Source of the DNA: Triglochin maritima
Taxonomy: Eukaryota; Streptophyta; Magnoliopsida; Alismatales; Juncaginaceae
Direction of reading: 5' to 3'
Length of the DNA: 64,000 bases
NCBI GenBank assembly: GCA_963682175.1
Contig: OY821775.1
Location: 30,626,053-30,690,052, forward strand
Part shown: positions 32,297-43,712 of the stretch, piece after piece
Numbering within the stretch: the first letter of the stretch is position 1
Layout: each line of letters opens with the position of its first letter
Program-made: the position numbers and the translations under genes
The notes under the pieces: model-generated
The model's database searches: none
Seen by the model: the letters and a program-made list of their open reading frames with translations, nothing else
Told to the model about the DNA's origin: nothing

Positions 32297-32640
32297 TTTT
32301 TTTTTGCAAAGCAAAACGGAGGCATAACCTCTAATTTTATTGATTGGCGTAAATATTACATTTACAACTAACCAAAATTGTTGTACCCACTAAATCCTCG
32401 GGACATGCTAAGTACAAGTTCAGATTACGCATTTTATCACATTACTACCAAGGCCAAATAGCAACAATCACTATGACCACGTTGTCAGATGTAAGGACAA
32501 CGCCTGCTTATCGCCCTCCACCTCGAGATCTTACGAGCCTTTGATCCGAACTACCTCCTTTAGTCAACGGATGACATCTTGGGTAGGTCGCTCCTCCCCC
32601 TCAAAGAGTTGTCTATTCCTCTTCGTCCAGATTTCATAAA
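32297..32640 (-). mobile_element. 3' end of a minus-strand LINE (1)
   Basis: A T-run at 32297-32305 (poly-A on the minus strand) is followed by GCAAAGCAAAACGGAGGCAT, the typical tail of plant L1 elements, which repeats at 32738. The rest is 3' untranslated sequence without clear coding. Confidence 0.65.
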
Positions 32641-32695
32641 CCACTACTCCTAGAGAAACTTATCATTGTTTCCTTCTCTCGCCTCCTCTCGCCTC

Positions 32696-32737
32696 TCTTC
32701 TTCTTCTTCTTCTTCTTCTTCTTCTCTCTCTTTCTTT
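32696..32737. repeat. TTC/TC microsatellite
   Basis: About ten TTC units followed by TCTCTCTTTC, at the poly-A side of the second minus-strand LINE. It probably arose from the element's A-rich tail by slippage. Confidence 0.85.
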
Positions 32738-33595
32738 ACAAAGCAAAAGGGTGGCTTAGCCTCTAAATTCTATTATGTGTGTAAATTTTACAACCTACAA
32801 AAAATTATCGTTTCCAAGCCCACAGGGCATGCTACATACATGACCGATTACACTAAGGTATTGCACTATTGTATCACAATAACGTAAACCTAACTACACC
32901 CATCCTTCCTTAAAGATCCGGAGTGCTTCTAGGTCGTTCACTAGCTCCTTTAGTTGAGTTCCCATTCCTCAAATTGTGTCTTTTATGAGTCCAACAAGGT
33001 CCACCATTCTCTTCGTTTTTTGTCTTAAAGATGTGCATGTTTCTTTCTTGCCAACACTCAAAGATTGTGGCATTAAATACCCACCTAATAGTCTTCTTCC
33101 TTTTGTGGTTCCCCTTCATCCTAAGCACTCGCATTGCCTCTGCCTCTAATGTCCTTTCAATGTCGGTGCCTACCCCGATGCAGACTAATATAGTCCGCAA
33201 TACTAGCTGTGTAAACTAGCAATACCTGAAAAAGTGAGTGATATCCTCACTTCGTCCACCTTATATTGGATGTTCCTCCATGCTATGTCACGGACCCGCA
33301 GGAGTCCCCTCCATGCCCACGAGCATACCGATGGCGGGCAGGCTAACCAAATCGAGTGACTCCTCAAATACTTCGAGCGCACACATCAAACCCAGAAAGA
33401 GTCCCCACCTTCTACTACAAGCCAAAATATATGGATCATACCAATGTCGTTCCACTCCGTTAGTCTTCATAGCCCTATCCTACCCTCACCCTTTGGGGTG
33501 TAAATGTCCTTCCAAGTAACCGCCACCTCTTCTTGGGTCCTCCCCATTTCAACCGGCTCATTAGGCTCTGAACTTCGTGTAAGACCTTTCTTGGG
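32734..33595 (-). pseudogene. 3' part of a minus-strand LINE (2)
   Basis: It has the tail AAGCAAAAGGGTGGCTTAGC and, further on in minus direction, C-terminal LINE protein traces: WKDIYTPKGEGRIGL, RLTEWNDIGMI, and near the end WVFNATIFECWQERNMHIFK. These match the part of plant L1 ORF2 after RT up to the C-terminal zinc-binding region. It is truncated at the 5' side near 33595, with many stops. The tail resembles that of the copy just left of it, so two related insertions lie side by side. Confidence 0.75.
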
Positions 33596-34170
33596 AAAAG
33601 GAAACCAGACGCAAATGAGAGGGAGAAGGAGAGAGGGAAGGATGACAATTAAGGTAGAGGAGATAAAGGGAGTGCTTGGGGTGTCTAGGGAGCGTGGAGA
33701 ATACCAGGCCACGTGCGATGGCAGCCTTGAGTTGGCATACTTATCACCAAAACAGTTACGTGAGTTGGCATACTTATCAGAAAGGGCCCAACAAGAAGGT
33801 GAGGGTGACATGGATAAACCAAGGTGGAGTGCAAGCATGGACGTTGTTCACGGTACCAAGGATTAAGTATGTGAATGAACTGACGTTAATGCATGGGCAA
33901 GGAGATGAGGAGTCCACGCCTGTACGAGAAAAAAAAAGGTAGAGGCACAGTCGCATGATGCCATGACCAATACAATAAAGGTGCATGTTTGTAAGGGATG
34001 GGTCCCATCACCTCCACCGCAAGTGGACTTGGAGGAGCTGTCACCACAGCCAGAGGCATTTCAAGTGGTGCGGGTAAAGGGATTCGAGCTACAACAAGCA
34101 AGTCGTAGTAGTTGTGGAATGTGCACAAAGCAAATTTCCCCAGCCACACGCACATGATTAGGGGATGTAT
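33596..34170 (+). other. 5' part of the LINE or flanking sequence
   Basis: There is weak coding character (VRVTWINQGGVQAWTLFTVP and VKGFELQQASRSS) that may be ORF1 or the stretch ahead of the endonuclease. The block GAGTTGGCATACTTATCA is duplicated in tandem (33731 and 33761). No domain is recognised with certainty. Confidence 0.35.
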
Positions 34171-34830
34171 AAGGGAGACAAAAGCGGACATTTTTTTTCT
34201 GCTTGAGCACAAAGTGAAGAACAAGAACCTAACTTGTTCCACCTCTCTGTTTGCCCACATAGCTGGGCATGAAATAGTGCGGTAATCGACTCGGGACGTA
34301 TTTTAATATTGTGTAATGAACAAGTGGCTGATTTTCTCGTAGAATTCTCATTGGCACAAGCTTTACACCTTTATGGTATCGAACAACAGTGGTCGGCATG
34401 TGCTGGTTACGGCGGTATATGGCGATAATCAATATATGGAGCAACGAGGCATGTGGGACGATCTTCCGCATCTCGCACCTTCAATTTAGATCCCATGGCT
34501 GGTGGCTAGGAGGAGATTTTAATTGTATCATAATGCGGAATCAGAAATCGGGAGGTGCAGGTCCAAATTGGCCGGCTATGGAGGAGTTCAATGGATGCAT
34601 GGACATGGTACAACTACTTGAGATGTCGGCGATAGGTGGGGACTTGACATGGTCAAATTTGTCTCGAGGAGAGGCTCTTATTGAGACGCACATCGATCGA
34701 AACCTCATGACACACATGCGTTGCTTGAGGCCTACCTCAATTCGTACTATGTGGTAGGAGCTAGAGACCTAAGTGACCACACTTTGCTTCTTATGGCAAC
34801 CGACCTAGAAGGGGAGAGGAATCAGAAACT
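34171..34830 (+). pseudogene. LINE endonuclease (APE-type)
   Basis: ADIFFLLEHKVKNKN (the Glu-containing N-terminal motif) is followed, after a frameshift, by WWLGGDFNCI near 34500 (the GDFN catalytic motif), FNGCMDMVQLLEM, GDLTWSN, then IDRNLM and SDHTLLLM (the SDH motif). This is the apurinic endonuclease fold that nicks target DNA to prime reverse transcription. A stop at 34755 and frame changes show it is not functional. Confidence 0.85.
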
Positions 34831-35583
34831 ATTTCGATTCGCTAACCACAAGGTTGACCATGATGACTTCATGTAGGAGGTCACGAAGGTGTGGAAGACC
34901 TACATAGAGGGCACTCCCATGTTCCGTATAGTAGGCAAGTTGGATGTGGTAAGGTGCACACTCTCCAGGTGGAATGGGGAAACTTTTGGAAATGTAGACT
35001 GCAAAGCTAAGGAGGCACAATGTGTTCTTGTGGAGACCCAGTGTAAGTGGCACGATGCACTTGGTGATGATCAATTCAGAGTACGGGAGTCCCGATGCAA
35101 GGATGCATTAAACCATGTGCTCATACAGGAGGAGTCCCTATTGAGATAGAAATCGAGGGTGAGGTGGTTGCACGTGGGCGATAGAAACACTAGATTCTTC
35201 CATGCGTCTCTGAGAGTAAAGAGAACTACCAATACAGTGAGGCAAGTGAGCAAGGGAGGAGTGGTTATTGAGGATGAACTTGTGATCCGCAAGGCATTCA
35301 GGCGTCGGTTTTCTAATTTGTTTGCTCATGGATTTCAGGTTCCCCCAATGCCCGCGCCAGTGACATTGCCCCGACTAAGTGTTCTGGAGGTGGTGGAACT
35401 CATACAAACGCTCGACATGGCCAAGCTTGAGTAGATTATCCTACATCCCAACATCGATAAGGTGCCAGGTCCAGATGGGTTTAACGTAAGGTTTTTTAGA
35501 CTGGTGTGGCCATCAGTGAAGTAGGACATGTTGAAGGCGATGGACTCCTTTTTGTGGAGTGTGAAACTGTTACACCCGATGAA
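34831..35583 (+). pseudogene. LINE ORF2, linker and start of RT
   Basis: The linker reads ETFGNVDCKAKEAQ, RVRWLHVGDRNTRFFHASL and RRRFSNLF. RT motif 0-1 follows in KVPGPDGFNVRFFRLVW (35458-35510), then a stop and DMLKAMDSFLWSVKLLHPMN. It stops at the CTACA duplication of LTR E and resumes at 49435. Confidence 0.85.
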
Positions 35584-37255
35584 CTACATGATTGACATCA
35601 TATCGTGCATATATTCGTGGCTTATATCCTCTATTTTGAATCTAAGCAATGCTATGTAACGAGTTTTATGTTTAAGTTTCAAGAATAAACATGTTTGAGA
35701 AGAGGAGACACAAAAAGGACCAGAACGCAAGAAAAATGACTGAATTGTGAGACTTATGGACTGATATGCAAGAGGGAAGGACCGGATGTAAACCAAAAGG
35801 ACCAATAAGCAAATCGAGAAACACCACACCATCATGAGAAGTATTTTGGCAATTAGATCAGGGCCTAAACTCCAACCACAAACTCGGGTGCACTACACAT
35901 GAAGAAATATATCCACCAACGTCTCATTCAAACCAAGACTGGATCCAAGCAATCCAGACCGCCAATTGGCAGTTGGATCTGCTCCAGATCTGGTTAGACT
36001 TAGCCAGGTGTTGTATTAATGTGTTATGTCCATTTATAGTATGCCATTACTCCCACATCGGGGGATTGTCCTCGGTTACCTTTTTACATGCATATAGATA
36101 GAACTCTTCTTCCTCCTTTGTAATGACCCATTGCTCGGTGGCCCTCTCTCTACTTAGTGTAAGCCTTGGAGCAAAACTCAGGTGGAGAAGAATGCTACTT
36201 GTAATGTGAGTCATGTAAATAAAATATTTTTTCGTAGTTTGTTGATTGATCTCGTTTTATATTTCTACCGCAAGTGCACGACCGCGTTGAAGTGGTGGCA
36301 AATACGGGTCGTCCACTGGGAGGTGTGTCGACACTTGGTTTGTTCGAAGGCGAGAGGTAAAAGAAAGAGAGAAAGGATGGTTACACTAAACTACACTAAG
36401 ATGCAAAAAGGAAATGAAGATAAGCAATAAAACGAAGCCCCAAAGGGGGTAGAGAAATAATGTGAACATAAAGAAGTGTGTGTGTTCATTAAGCTCCTCA
36501 CAACATGTAGTGCATGAAATCATAAAACTACATCCAACTTTGCCTCCACATGAATTAAGATAAGACTACATCATTAAAACATACAACACAATAATTGGAA
36601 TGAAGCTACATGAACTCAAGTATAAAGACTATACCCTACTATGCCTCCACATGAATTAAGATTTCACTACATCATTAAAACATACAAGACATTAGCTAAG
36701 GTAAAGGCAACAAGAGCACATACACTACAAATTGTGTTTCCAATATTAACTTCATCCATATCCTAACATTATCATTCCCCATAAAATAGGTCCACTAATC
36801 AAAGCATAAGCTAAGCTTCATTCAAGAGCATTAGCATATCAAAGATAAGAGTGAAAACCCATTAGATGGTTATGGAAATCATAAAAAGCTCAAGGGATAA
36901 AAATAACACACACTTAATACACTACATGATTATATCAGATATTTCTCCACCCCCCCAAATGGGGATGGAACTACTCACTACTCATTACTCATTACACTAC
37001 TGATTAGACTAAGCAAAGAAAACATTTAACTAAGATACTAAAATTACTAAACAAGAAATTAAACAAAGTAAGGCAACCCACACAAAACAAGCAACATAAC
37101 AAGACAAGATTAAAAGAAACAAATAAACTTTTATTAACAATGACTCACATTGAAGGTAGCACTCTTCTCCACCTTGAGTTATTGCTTCAAGGCTCACTCC
37201 TTAGTAGAGAGAATGCCACCAAACAATGGGTGAATACAATAGAAGGTGAAGAGTT

Positions 37256-37264
37256 CTATTTATA
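37256..37264 (-). promoter_or_regulatory. TATA box of D 3' LTR
   Basis: TATAAATAG on the minus strand; the 5' LTR copy at 43034-43042 is the one expected to drive the element. Confidence 0.65.
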
Positions 37265-37384
37265 TCCATAGAAAAAGGTAATCTGGGACAATCCCCCGGT
37301 ATGGGACTAAACAAATACCAGAAATAGACTAAATACACACTAATACACGTCCCACAGAAAGCTTAGCGGATCTGGAGCAAAACA

Positions 37385-37423
37385 GACCGCCAATTAGCAG
37401 TCTTGGACCGCCAATTGGCGGTC
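37385..37423. repeat. Paired U3 palindromes of element D (3' LTR)
   Basis: GACCGCCAATTAGCAGTC (37385-37402) and the perfect GACCGCCAATTGGCGGTC (37406-37423), 3 bases apart. The same pair is at 43163-43201 in the 5' LTR. Confidence 0.88.
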
Positions 37424-37793
37424 TATATGGTTCGGATCACGCTGGAGTTTCTTGTGGGCTTTTCTGGATGGCTTTGCTTGTCTTTGATGCATCTACTTCG
37501 CTTGTTGGAGCTCCGACTCGAATAGAATTGCCAAAATACTCCCCATGATGGTGTGAAGTATTCTTGTTTTGTCATTGGTCCTTCGATCTTACATTCAGGT
37601 CCTTCGATCTTGCATCTTAGTCCTCGAGTCTCTCAACTCGGTCTTTTTTCATGCTTTTAGGTCCTTTTATGCCTCTTCTCTTCCAACTCCAATTTATTTC
37701 TGAAAACTAAACATAAAACTCGTCACGTAGCATTGCTTAGGTGTAAGATAATGGATATAAGGTACAAATATAAGCATGAAATGATGTCAATCA

Positions 37794-37811
37794 AATATCC
37801 CCACACCTAAG
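37794..37811 (-). other. Polypurine tract of element D
   Basis: Minus strand CTTAGGTGTGGGGATATT, directly adjoining the 3' LTR. Confidence 0.75.
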
Positions 37812-37862
37812 TTTTTGCTAGTCTCGAGCAAAACAAAGAAAGGAAAAAACATACGAAAAACA

Positions 37863-37985
37863 AGAAATCCTAACTCACTTTCGTAGGAATCACGGTTGCA
37901 CTTAGCACGTGCAACAAGCCGTTAAACCCCTTTGTTGCCAAGGAGGAGGAGTGTTGTCTCCTGAGGGTTTTCAGCTGATATACAC
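37863..37985 (-). other. Conserved hairpin module of element D
   Basis: Minus strand: CAGGAGACAACACTCCTCC, then GTTGCACGTGCTAAGTGCAA with a perfect 7-bp stem, then GATTCCTACGAAAGT. Same order as in A, I and C. Confidence 0.65.
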
Positions 37986-39401
37986 ACAAAATCCGAACAA
38001 GATGCATTATTCAATCTAGACCTCGACTCGTTGGAGAAATTTTGTCGATCAATGGACGTTGTAATGCTACGGGCCGACTCTATATAAGTGATCAGTCCAC
38101 ACCTAGCCTAATGAACCATTCGTGCAAGTTAAATAAGGAATTAGGTGAAAGACATGGACAACCTCAACATCCTCAAGTGATACAAAGTGTAAGGTCCATT
38201 AAGGTTCTTATTTGCATTACCATTTTTTTTTCTTTTTCTTTCTTTTCACATTTTTTTTCTTTTTCTTTTTATTAGTTGGAGCTTCATTCTCCCAGGGTCA
38301 GGTTTGTGCATCATTGCCCATGAGGACTTACACTATCACGTACACCTTTCCCCAAATCTCCACATAGGGCAATCCCTACCACCCGTGTAACGGGAGTTCG
38401 GTCGGCGCATCCCAAGTCAGATGACTCGAAAGCACCAGGCACAAAGTCCCCTCAGACCTACTTTCCCGAGTGATAGGAGCCGTGCGAGAAGAGAGAACAT
38501 CTACTCACTTATTTCTTATCTACACATGAACCAAAACCCCTACACTAATGTCTCACAACAAGATTAAGAGGGTCCTTGACTACAACAAACTTCCTAAATT
38601 AACAAACACGAATTATTGAGTCACTAGGTTCAGGGTGGACTTCTTTGAATGTTTGAGCCCTGAAACCCTATGATTACTCACCCCCAAAGGAAAACTGGGG
38701 TGCATCCTAACGACTCGATAAATCCTAAAGCCACGTACTAGATATCCTAATGCATCAAGTTCAAGACAATTTTGGGAGCTTTCTTTTTACTTTGCCTCTC
38801 AACGGTTTTGCACATGCTAAACACACGCAAAACCCACAAAACATTTTCTTTCGAAAACACATGAAGATTTTGAAAGAAATGTGAAAATTTTGAAGTACTA
38901 GGCAAGCAAAAGAAGACAAGTCACCCAAGGATCATGGCAAGCAGATATATCGATATTAAATGCAACACACTATCATGACCCTAAAAATGCAAACAAAAGA
39001 AAACAAAATCAAAGGAAAAAGACTCAACTATGTACACACGTAAAACACCCCCCCACACCTACTTCATGCACTGTCCTCAATGAATGCAAGCAAGATACTA
39101 CATGGATTTATGCATGAAAAAGGAGATATCTCACCAACGTGAAGTATAAAGGGAAGTGTATGGCTATGTTGATGGACACAACCCAAATTCCCTCAAAACC
39201 TGTGAGATGCTAAAGAAAGGGTACAAATACGTGATAGAAATGGAGCCCAAATACACAAGGGTTGGGGCTCACAACAATCGATGCTCACTGAAGGAGTCTT
39301 TTATTGAACACTTTTTTTTTATTTTTATATATAACTATGTACAAACATAAGTTCCCATCTTCGTTTGTCAAAAGACATCAAATGGGAACCTCAAGAGTGG
39401 G
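37986..39401 (-). other. Non-coding 3' region of element D
   Basis: This matches the equivalent regions of A, B and I over its whole length. The internal polypurine motif is at 39046-39086. No conserved protein frame is seen. Confidence 0.7.
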
Positions 39402-40892
39402 TCAATGCACTTGGAAAGGGAACATGACACCATACGGGGCCAGAATACTCATGCGTGGGCCCCCTTCACAAAGAGCACCAGATGAAATGAGAGGTTCATG
39501 AATTGGACGCAAAGGCGTCTCATTCAAACGATCAAACTGAAAGAGCTTGAACCTCTCAAGAGTTTGGGAAATGAGGGGCAACGGAAAAAGAGTTTCTCCT
39601 GTTGCGCTGCTGAAGTTATGATCGTCAATCCAAACTCTCCAACCAATAGGCTGGTGCGTCGGAACGAGGTCAAGAACCTCGTTAGGCAAATCCGACACAC
39701 CAGGTGAACAAACAGTGGGTATCATACCCAAGGTATCCTCCAAGGAACTCCTAATACCCTCATGAGCAATGTAGTTGTTTGATGTTCCATCATTTCCAAG
39801 ATGATCAGGAACAATAGTGAGAGGCAAACTCTCATCAAGTTGTTTGAAATTGAGGGTACTAGGGAGCTCTTGCTCCACCAGAGGTGAGTCCTTAAGAGGC
39901 ACAACATGAAGATCATGTGGCTCAAGGGCCACAGGACAAAAAGATAAGGCACAATCCTGTGCCGACTCATAATGAAGCTGATCCAAGTTATTCTCAATTT
40001 GAATCGAATCCTCCACTAAGTGATCGTGAATTGAAACCCCAAGTCCCTCAGACTGACTAGGAGTTTGACTTTGAAAGGTTATGCTTTGAATTTGTGGATG
40101 TGGTTGTGGTTCGATATCAAAAGAAGAATCCTCATGTTGACATGAAATGTCACTCTCCTCACGTTCACGTAATTGCTGCGACATTTGACTCACTTGCAGT
40201 GCCATATTTTGTATGGACTGTTGAGTGGTTTCCATGAACGTAAGGAAAGTTTGTTTCAAGGAATCAGGTATGCGGTCAACGATGAGGTCCAAGTCAGAGC
40301 TTGGGAAATTTTGAGGTTGGGTGTTGATTGGCTGAGAATGAGTCCAATGATTTGGAGTGGGGTGTTGGTAGAATTCTGTGTATTCGGGAGGAGGATACTG
40401 TGGTGGAAATGAAGTATAAGAATTTGAATACGAATTGTCTCCCCACGAATCCATCACTCTCGGATTGTACGCGGATGCGTAATGGTCATAATGAGCATTT
40501 TGGGAAAATGTATTCTCATACTCAGGCTCTGGGGGAACATAAGGACATTCCCCGAAATCATGACCACTCAACCCACAATAGTGACACGGTACCGCTACTG
40601 GAGCCACCGGTGCACCCATGTCATCTACCACATGCATGAAAGAGGCCAAAGGTTCTTGTAATGTCTCAGTTTGATGACCAACATATGATCCGACGTAACT
40701 AGATGGTGGTCTAGCAGTCGGTGCCTCTCTCATGTTACCCCAATATGAAGATTGCTCAGTCACACAATGAGGATTATCCCAACCATACGGGGTGTTCGTC
40801 TGAGCCACCCCAGGTTGCATGGGTCCGGAGTACCAGGGAGAATCGTCTTGGTCCCAACAATGATATGGATGGTCGCCCATGTAACCATCCAT
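39402..40892 (-). CDS. Open Gag-derived frame of element D with a fused RT scrap (496 codons)
   Basis: The frame is open from 40931; the first ATG is at 40892 (MDGYMGDHPYHCWDQDD). Numbered from 40931, a zinc knuckle CHYCGLSGHDFGEC is at 116-129, then a Tyr/Pro-rich stretch, a helix with SLKQTFLTFMETTQQSIQN (224-242), an acidic region including VALEPHDLHVV, and finally GWRVWIDDHNF ... FPLPLISQTLERF (430-461). That last part matches the RT motif GWRVCIDYRKLN ... FPLPFIDQMLERL of element B. The capsid domain at the front of Gag is missing, as are protease and the rest of pol. No stop or frameshift interrupts it, unlike every other frame in the window. It may make an RNA-binding protein that works with proteins of full-length relatives. 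Function is inferred. Confidence 0.75.
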   Translation of the reverse strand: MDGYMGDHPYHCWDQDDSPWYSGPMQPGVAQTNTPYGWDNPHCVTEQSSYWGNMREAPTARPPSSYVGSYVGHQTETLQEPLASFMHVVDDMGAPVAPVAVPCHYCGLSGHDFGECPYVPPEPEYENTFSQNAHYDHYASAYNPRVMDSWGDNSYSNSYTSFPPQYPPPEYTEFYQHPTPNHWTHSQPINTQPQNFPSSDLDLIVDRIPDSLKQTFLTFMETTQQSIQNMALQVSQMSQQLREREESDISCQHEDSSFDIEPQPHPQIQSITFQSQTPSQSEGLGVSIHDHLVEDSIQIENNLDQLHYESAQDCALSFCPVALEPHDLHVVPLKDSPLVEQELPSTLNFKQLDESLPLTIVPDHLGNDGTSNNYIAHEGIRSSLEDTLGMIPTVCSPGVSDLPNEVLDLVPTHQPIGWRVWIDDHNFSSATGETLFPLPLISQTLERFKLFQFDRLNETPLRPIHEPLISSGALCEGGPRMSILAPYGVMFPFQVH

Positions 40893-42001
40893 CTCAAGAA
40901 AAACTCTCGAGTCGACCACTCTCACCACCACGAGACTAAGCTCGCAAAAAGTGCTCGACTCGACCCTAAAATGCTACCAGAGAGTGTAAAGGGGAGGAGA
41001 CTATAACGTAGAAGAAGGTGAGAAGAAGATGACTCAGAGGAGAAGGGAAGAAACCCTAAAGCTAGCGTAGGTAACGGGATCAGGTAGAAGCCTAACTAGC
41101 AAGCACGGCTCAAACAATGTAAGGCAATGGGTCCTTAGGCTAGACGACGCCTAACTTCGAAGTCACTAGCCTCAACACGTCTCACCTCCCTACAACGAGG
41201 ACCACAATGCCCAGCAAGTGATACCAGATCCGGAGATCCAATACCTCCTACTATCGACAAGGTAGGCAACGCCGATCAGGCCATGACGGTCTCAACTAGA
41301 TCACTCTCCTAGGGCGTCCAAAATCCATAGGGCCAATGTCTACTTGCTTTTAGAATTAAGGCTATATTAAGAGTGATCTTTGGGGCCAAGGAAAGGGTGA
41401 TGAAATCCCCCACCTTATCTTTTATGGGACAGCCCCTCCTTAGTAGCGATTTGATCCTAGATCTAGCAATCAATCGCTCCAATCAAACGCTCTCTCACTC
41501 TTGTCCCGATGCACCTTACTAACTAATGCATGATAGAAACATGCATGAATGAGAGATTGGGGTGCACGTACCTCACGCCAGCAATCAACAACAAAATGTA
41601 AAGAAAAGAAAAGACAAATGCATGCAAGGTCTACAAATGATGCATGACCTAGATGGCAAGAAGTCTAATCTTTTGCTTTGAGTTTTATGGTCCAAGTTGA
41701 TTAAAAGGGGATTGAAATTAAATCTGGGAGCAAAGTAGAAGTCACAGCATGCAAAATTGTGCTCCCAGATAACTAACATGAAAAATATAACAACTGGAAC
41801 AAATTTGCGAACAATTGAGGCTCACCAGGCCGCCAATTGGCGGTCCCAGACCGCTGATTGGCGGTCTTTTTGTAGCTTCTGGTCCTCAAACTTCTCCAGT
41901 AGCCTCCCATTGATCCTTAGGTTCCCTGAAACTAAACAACACTGGAAACAAAAAATTAAAAACCCCTCGAATCGCCCAAACCAACGTCTGGACAGAGCAC
42001 C
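40893..42001 (-). other. Leader of element D with paired palindromes
   Basis: The leader palindromes are GGCCGCCAATTGGCGGTC (41828-41845) and GACCGCTGATTGGCGGTC (41849-41866), again 3 bases apart and about 140 nt from the primer site. The rest matches the B and J leaders in reverse, including the GATAAGGTGGGGGATTTC block (about 41395-41420). Confidence 0.8.
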
Positions 42002-42019
42002 TCCCCGGCAACGGCGCCA
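42002..42019 (-). other. tRNA-Asp primer binding site of element D
   Basis: Minus strand TGGCGCCGTTGCCGGGGA, a perfect match, six bases from the 5' LTR. Confidence 0.92.
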
Positions 42020-42025
42020 AAAACT

Positions 42026-43571
42026 TGATTGATCTCGTTTTATATTTCTACCGCAAGTGCACGGCCGCGTTGAAGCGCTGGAAAATACGGGTCGTCCACT
42101 GGGAGGTGTGTCAACACTTGGTTTGTTCGAAGGCGAGAGGTAAACGAAAGAGAGAAAGGATGGTTACACTAAACTACACTAAGATGCAAAAAGGAAATGA
42201 AGATAAGCAATAAAACGAAGCCCCAAAGGGCGTAGAGAAATAATGTGAACATAAAGAAGTGTGTGTGTTCATTAAGCTCCTCACAACATGTAGTGCATGA
42301 AATCATAAAACTACATCCAACTTTGCGTCCACATGAATTAAGATAAGACTACATCATTAAAACATACAAGACAATAATTGGAATGAAGCTACATGAACTC
42401 AAGTATAAAGACTATACCCTACTATGCCTCCACATGAATTAAGATTTCACTACATCATTAAAACATACAAGACATTAGCTAAGGTAAAGGCAACAAGAGC
42501 ACATACACTACAAATTGTGTTTCCAATATTAACTTCATCCATATCCTAACATTATCATTCCCCATAAAATAGGTCCACTAATCAAAGCATAAGCTAAGCT
42601 TCATTCAAGAGCATTAGCATATCAAAGATAAGAGTGAAAACCCATTAGATGGTTATGGAAATCATATAAAGCTCAAGGGATAAAAATAACACACACTTAA
42701 TACACCACATGATTATATCACATATTTCTCCACCCCCCCCCAAATGGGGATGGAACTACTCACTACTCATTACACTACTGATTAGACTAAGCAAAGAAAA
42801 CATTTAACTAAGATACTAAAATTACTAAACAAGAAATTAAACAAAGTAAGGCAACCCACACAAAACAAGCAACATAACAAGACAAGATTAAAAGAAACAA
42901 ATAAACTTTTATTAACAATGACTCACATTGAAGGTAGCACTCTTCTCCACCTTGAGTTATTGCTTCAAGGCTCACTCCTTAGTAGAGAGAATGCCACCAA
43001 ACAATGGGTGAATACAATAGAAGGTGAAGAGTTCTATTTATATCCATAGAAAAAGGTAATCTGGGACAATCCCCCGGTATGGGACTAAACAAATACCAGA
43101 AATAGACTAAATACACACTAATACACATCCCACAGAAAGCTTAGCGGATCTGGAGCAAAACAGACCGCCAATTAGCAGTCTTGGACCGCCAATTGGCGGT
43201 CTATATGGTTCGGATCACGCTGGAGTTTCTTGTGGGCTTTTCTGGATGGCTTTGCTTGTCTTTGATGCATCTACTTCGCTTGTTGGAGCTCCGACTCGAA
43301 TAGAATTGCCAAAATACTCCCCATGATGGTGTGAAGTATTCTTGTTTTGTCATTGGTCCTTCGATCTTACATTCAGGTCCTTCGATCTTGCATCTTAGTC
43401 CTCGAGTCTCTCAACTCGGTCTTTTTTCATGCTTTTAGGTCCTTTTATGCCTCTTCTCTTCCAACTCCAATTTATTTCTGAAAACTAAACATAAAACTCG
43501 TCACGTAGCATTGCTTAGGTGTAAGATAATGGATATAAGGTACAAATATAAGCATGAAATGATGTCAATCA
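42026..43571 (-). repeat. 5' LTR of element D (1546 bp)
   Basis: This is the pair of 36243-37793. TATA box on the minus strand at 43034-43042, U3 palindromes at 43163-43180 and 43184-43201. Confidence 0.93.
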
Positions 43572-43712
43572 TTTGTTTTAATGTTGTCTTCTCTTTTAAT
43601 TCTCGCATGCTTAGCTTTATTTTGTTTTGTCATAGTAGAAGTAATTAGAATGTTTCTTTTCCTTAATGTGGTTTGTCGTTTAATGAGTAGTGAGTAGTTA
43701 CATCTAGGGATG

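Larger units (their letters stand above)
36243..37793 (-). repeat. 3' LTR of element D (1551 bp)
   Basis: Minus-strand start TGATTGACATCATTTCATGC at 37793 and end TCAATCA at 36243. TATA box at 37256-37264, palindromes at 37385-37423, and a C-rich/G-rich hairpin near 36949-36966. It differs from the other LTR mainly by single bases and a few short indels. Confidence 0.93.
36243..43571 (-). mobile_element. Element D: young non-autonomous Athila-like element
   Basis: The LTRs at 42026-43571 (5') and 36243-37793 (3') are almost identical over 1.55 kb. The target duplication TTTGT is perfect (36238-36242 and 43572-43576). The primer site is perfect. A leader, one long open frame and the conserved 3' region follow. 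There is no protease, RNase H or integrase, and only a scrap of RT. The near identity of the LTRs makes this one of the latest insertions in the window. Confidence 0.93.

Noticed and set aside
33504..33942. Plus-strand frames of 88-120 codons
   Set aside because: They overlap the minus-strand LINE coding trace and the uncertain LINE 5' region; no domain is recognised.
40721..41006. Plus-strand frames opposite the element D Gag start
   Set aside because: They are shadows of the minus-strand Gag frame.
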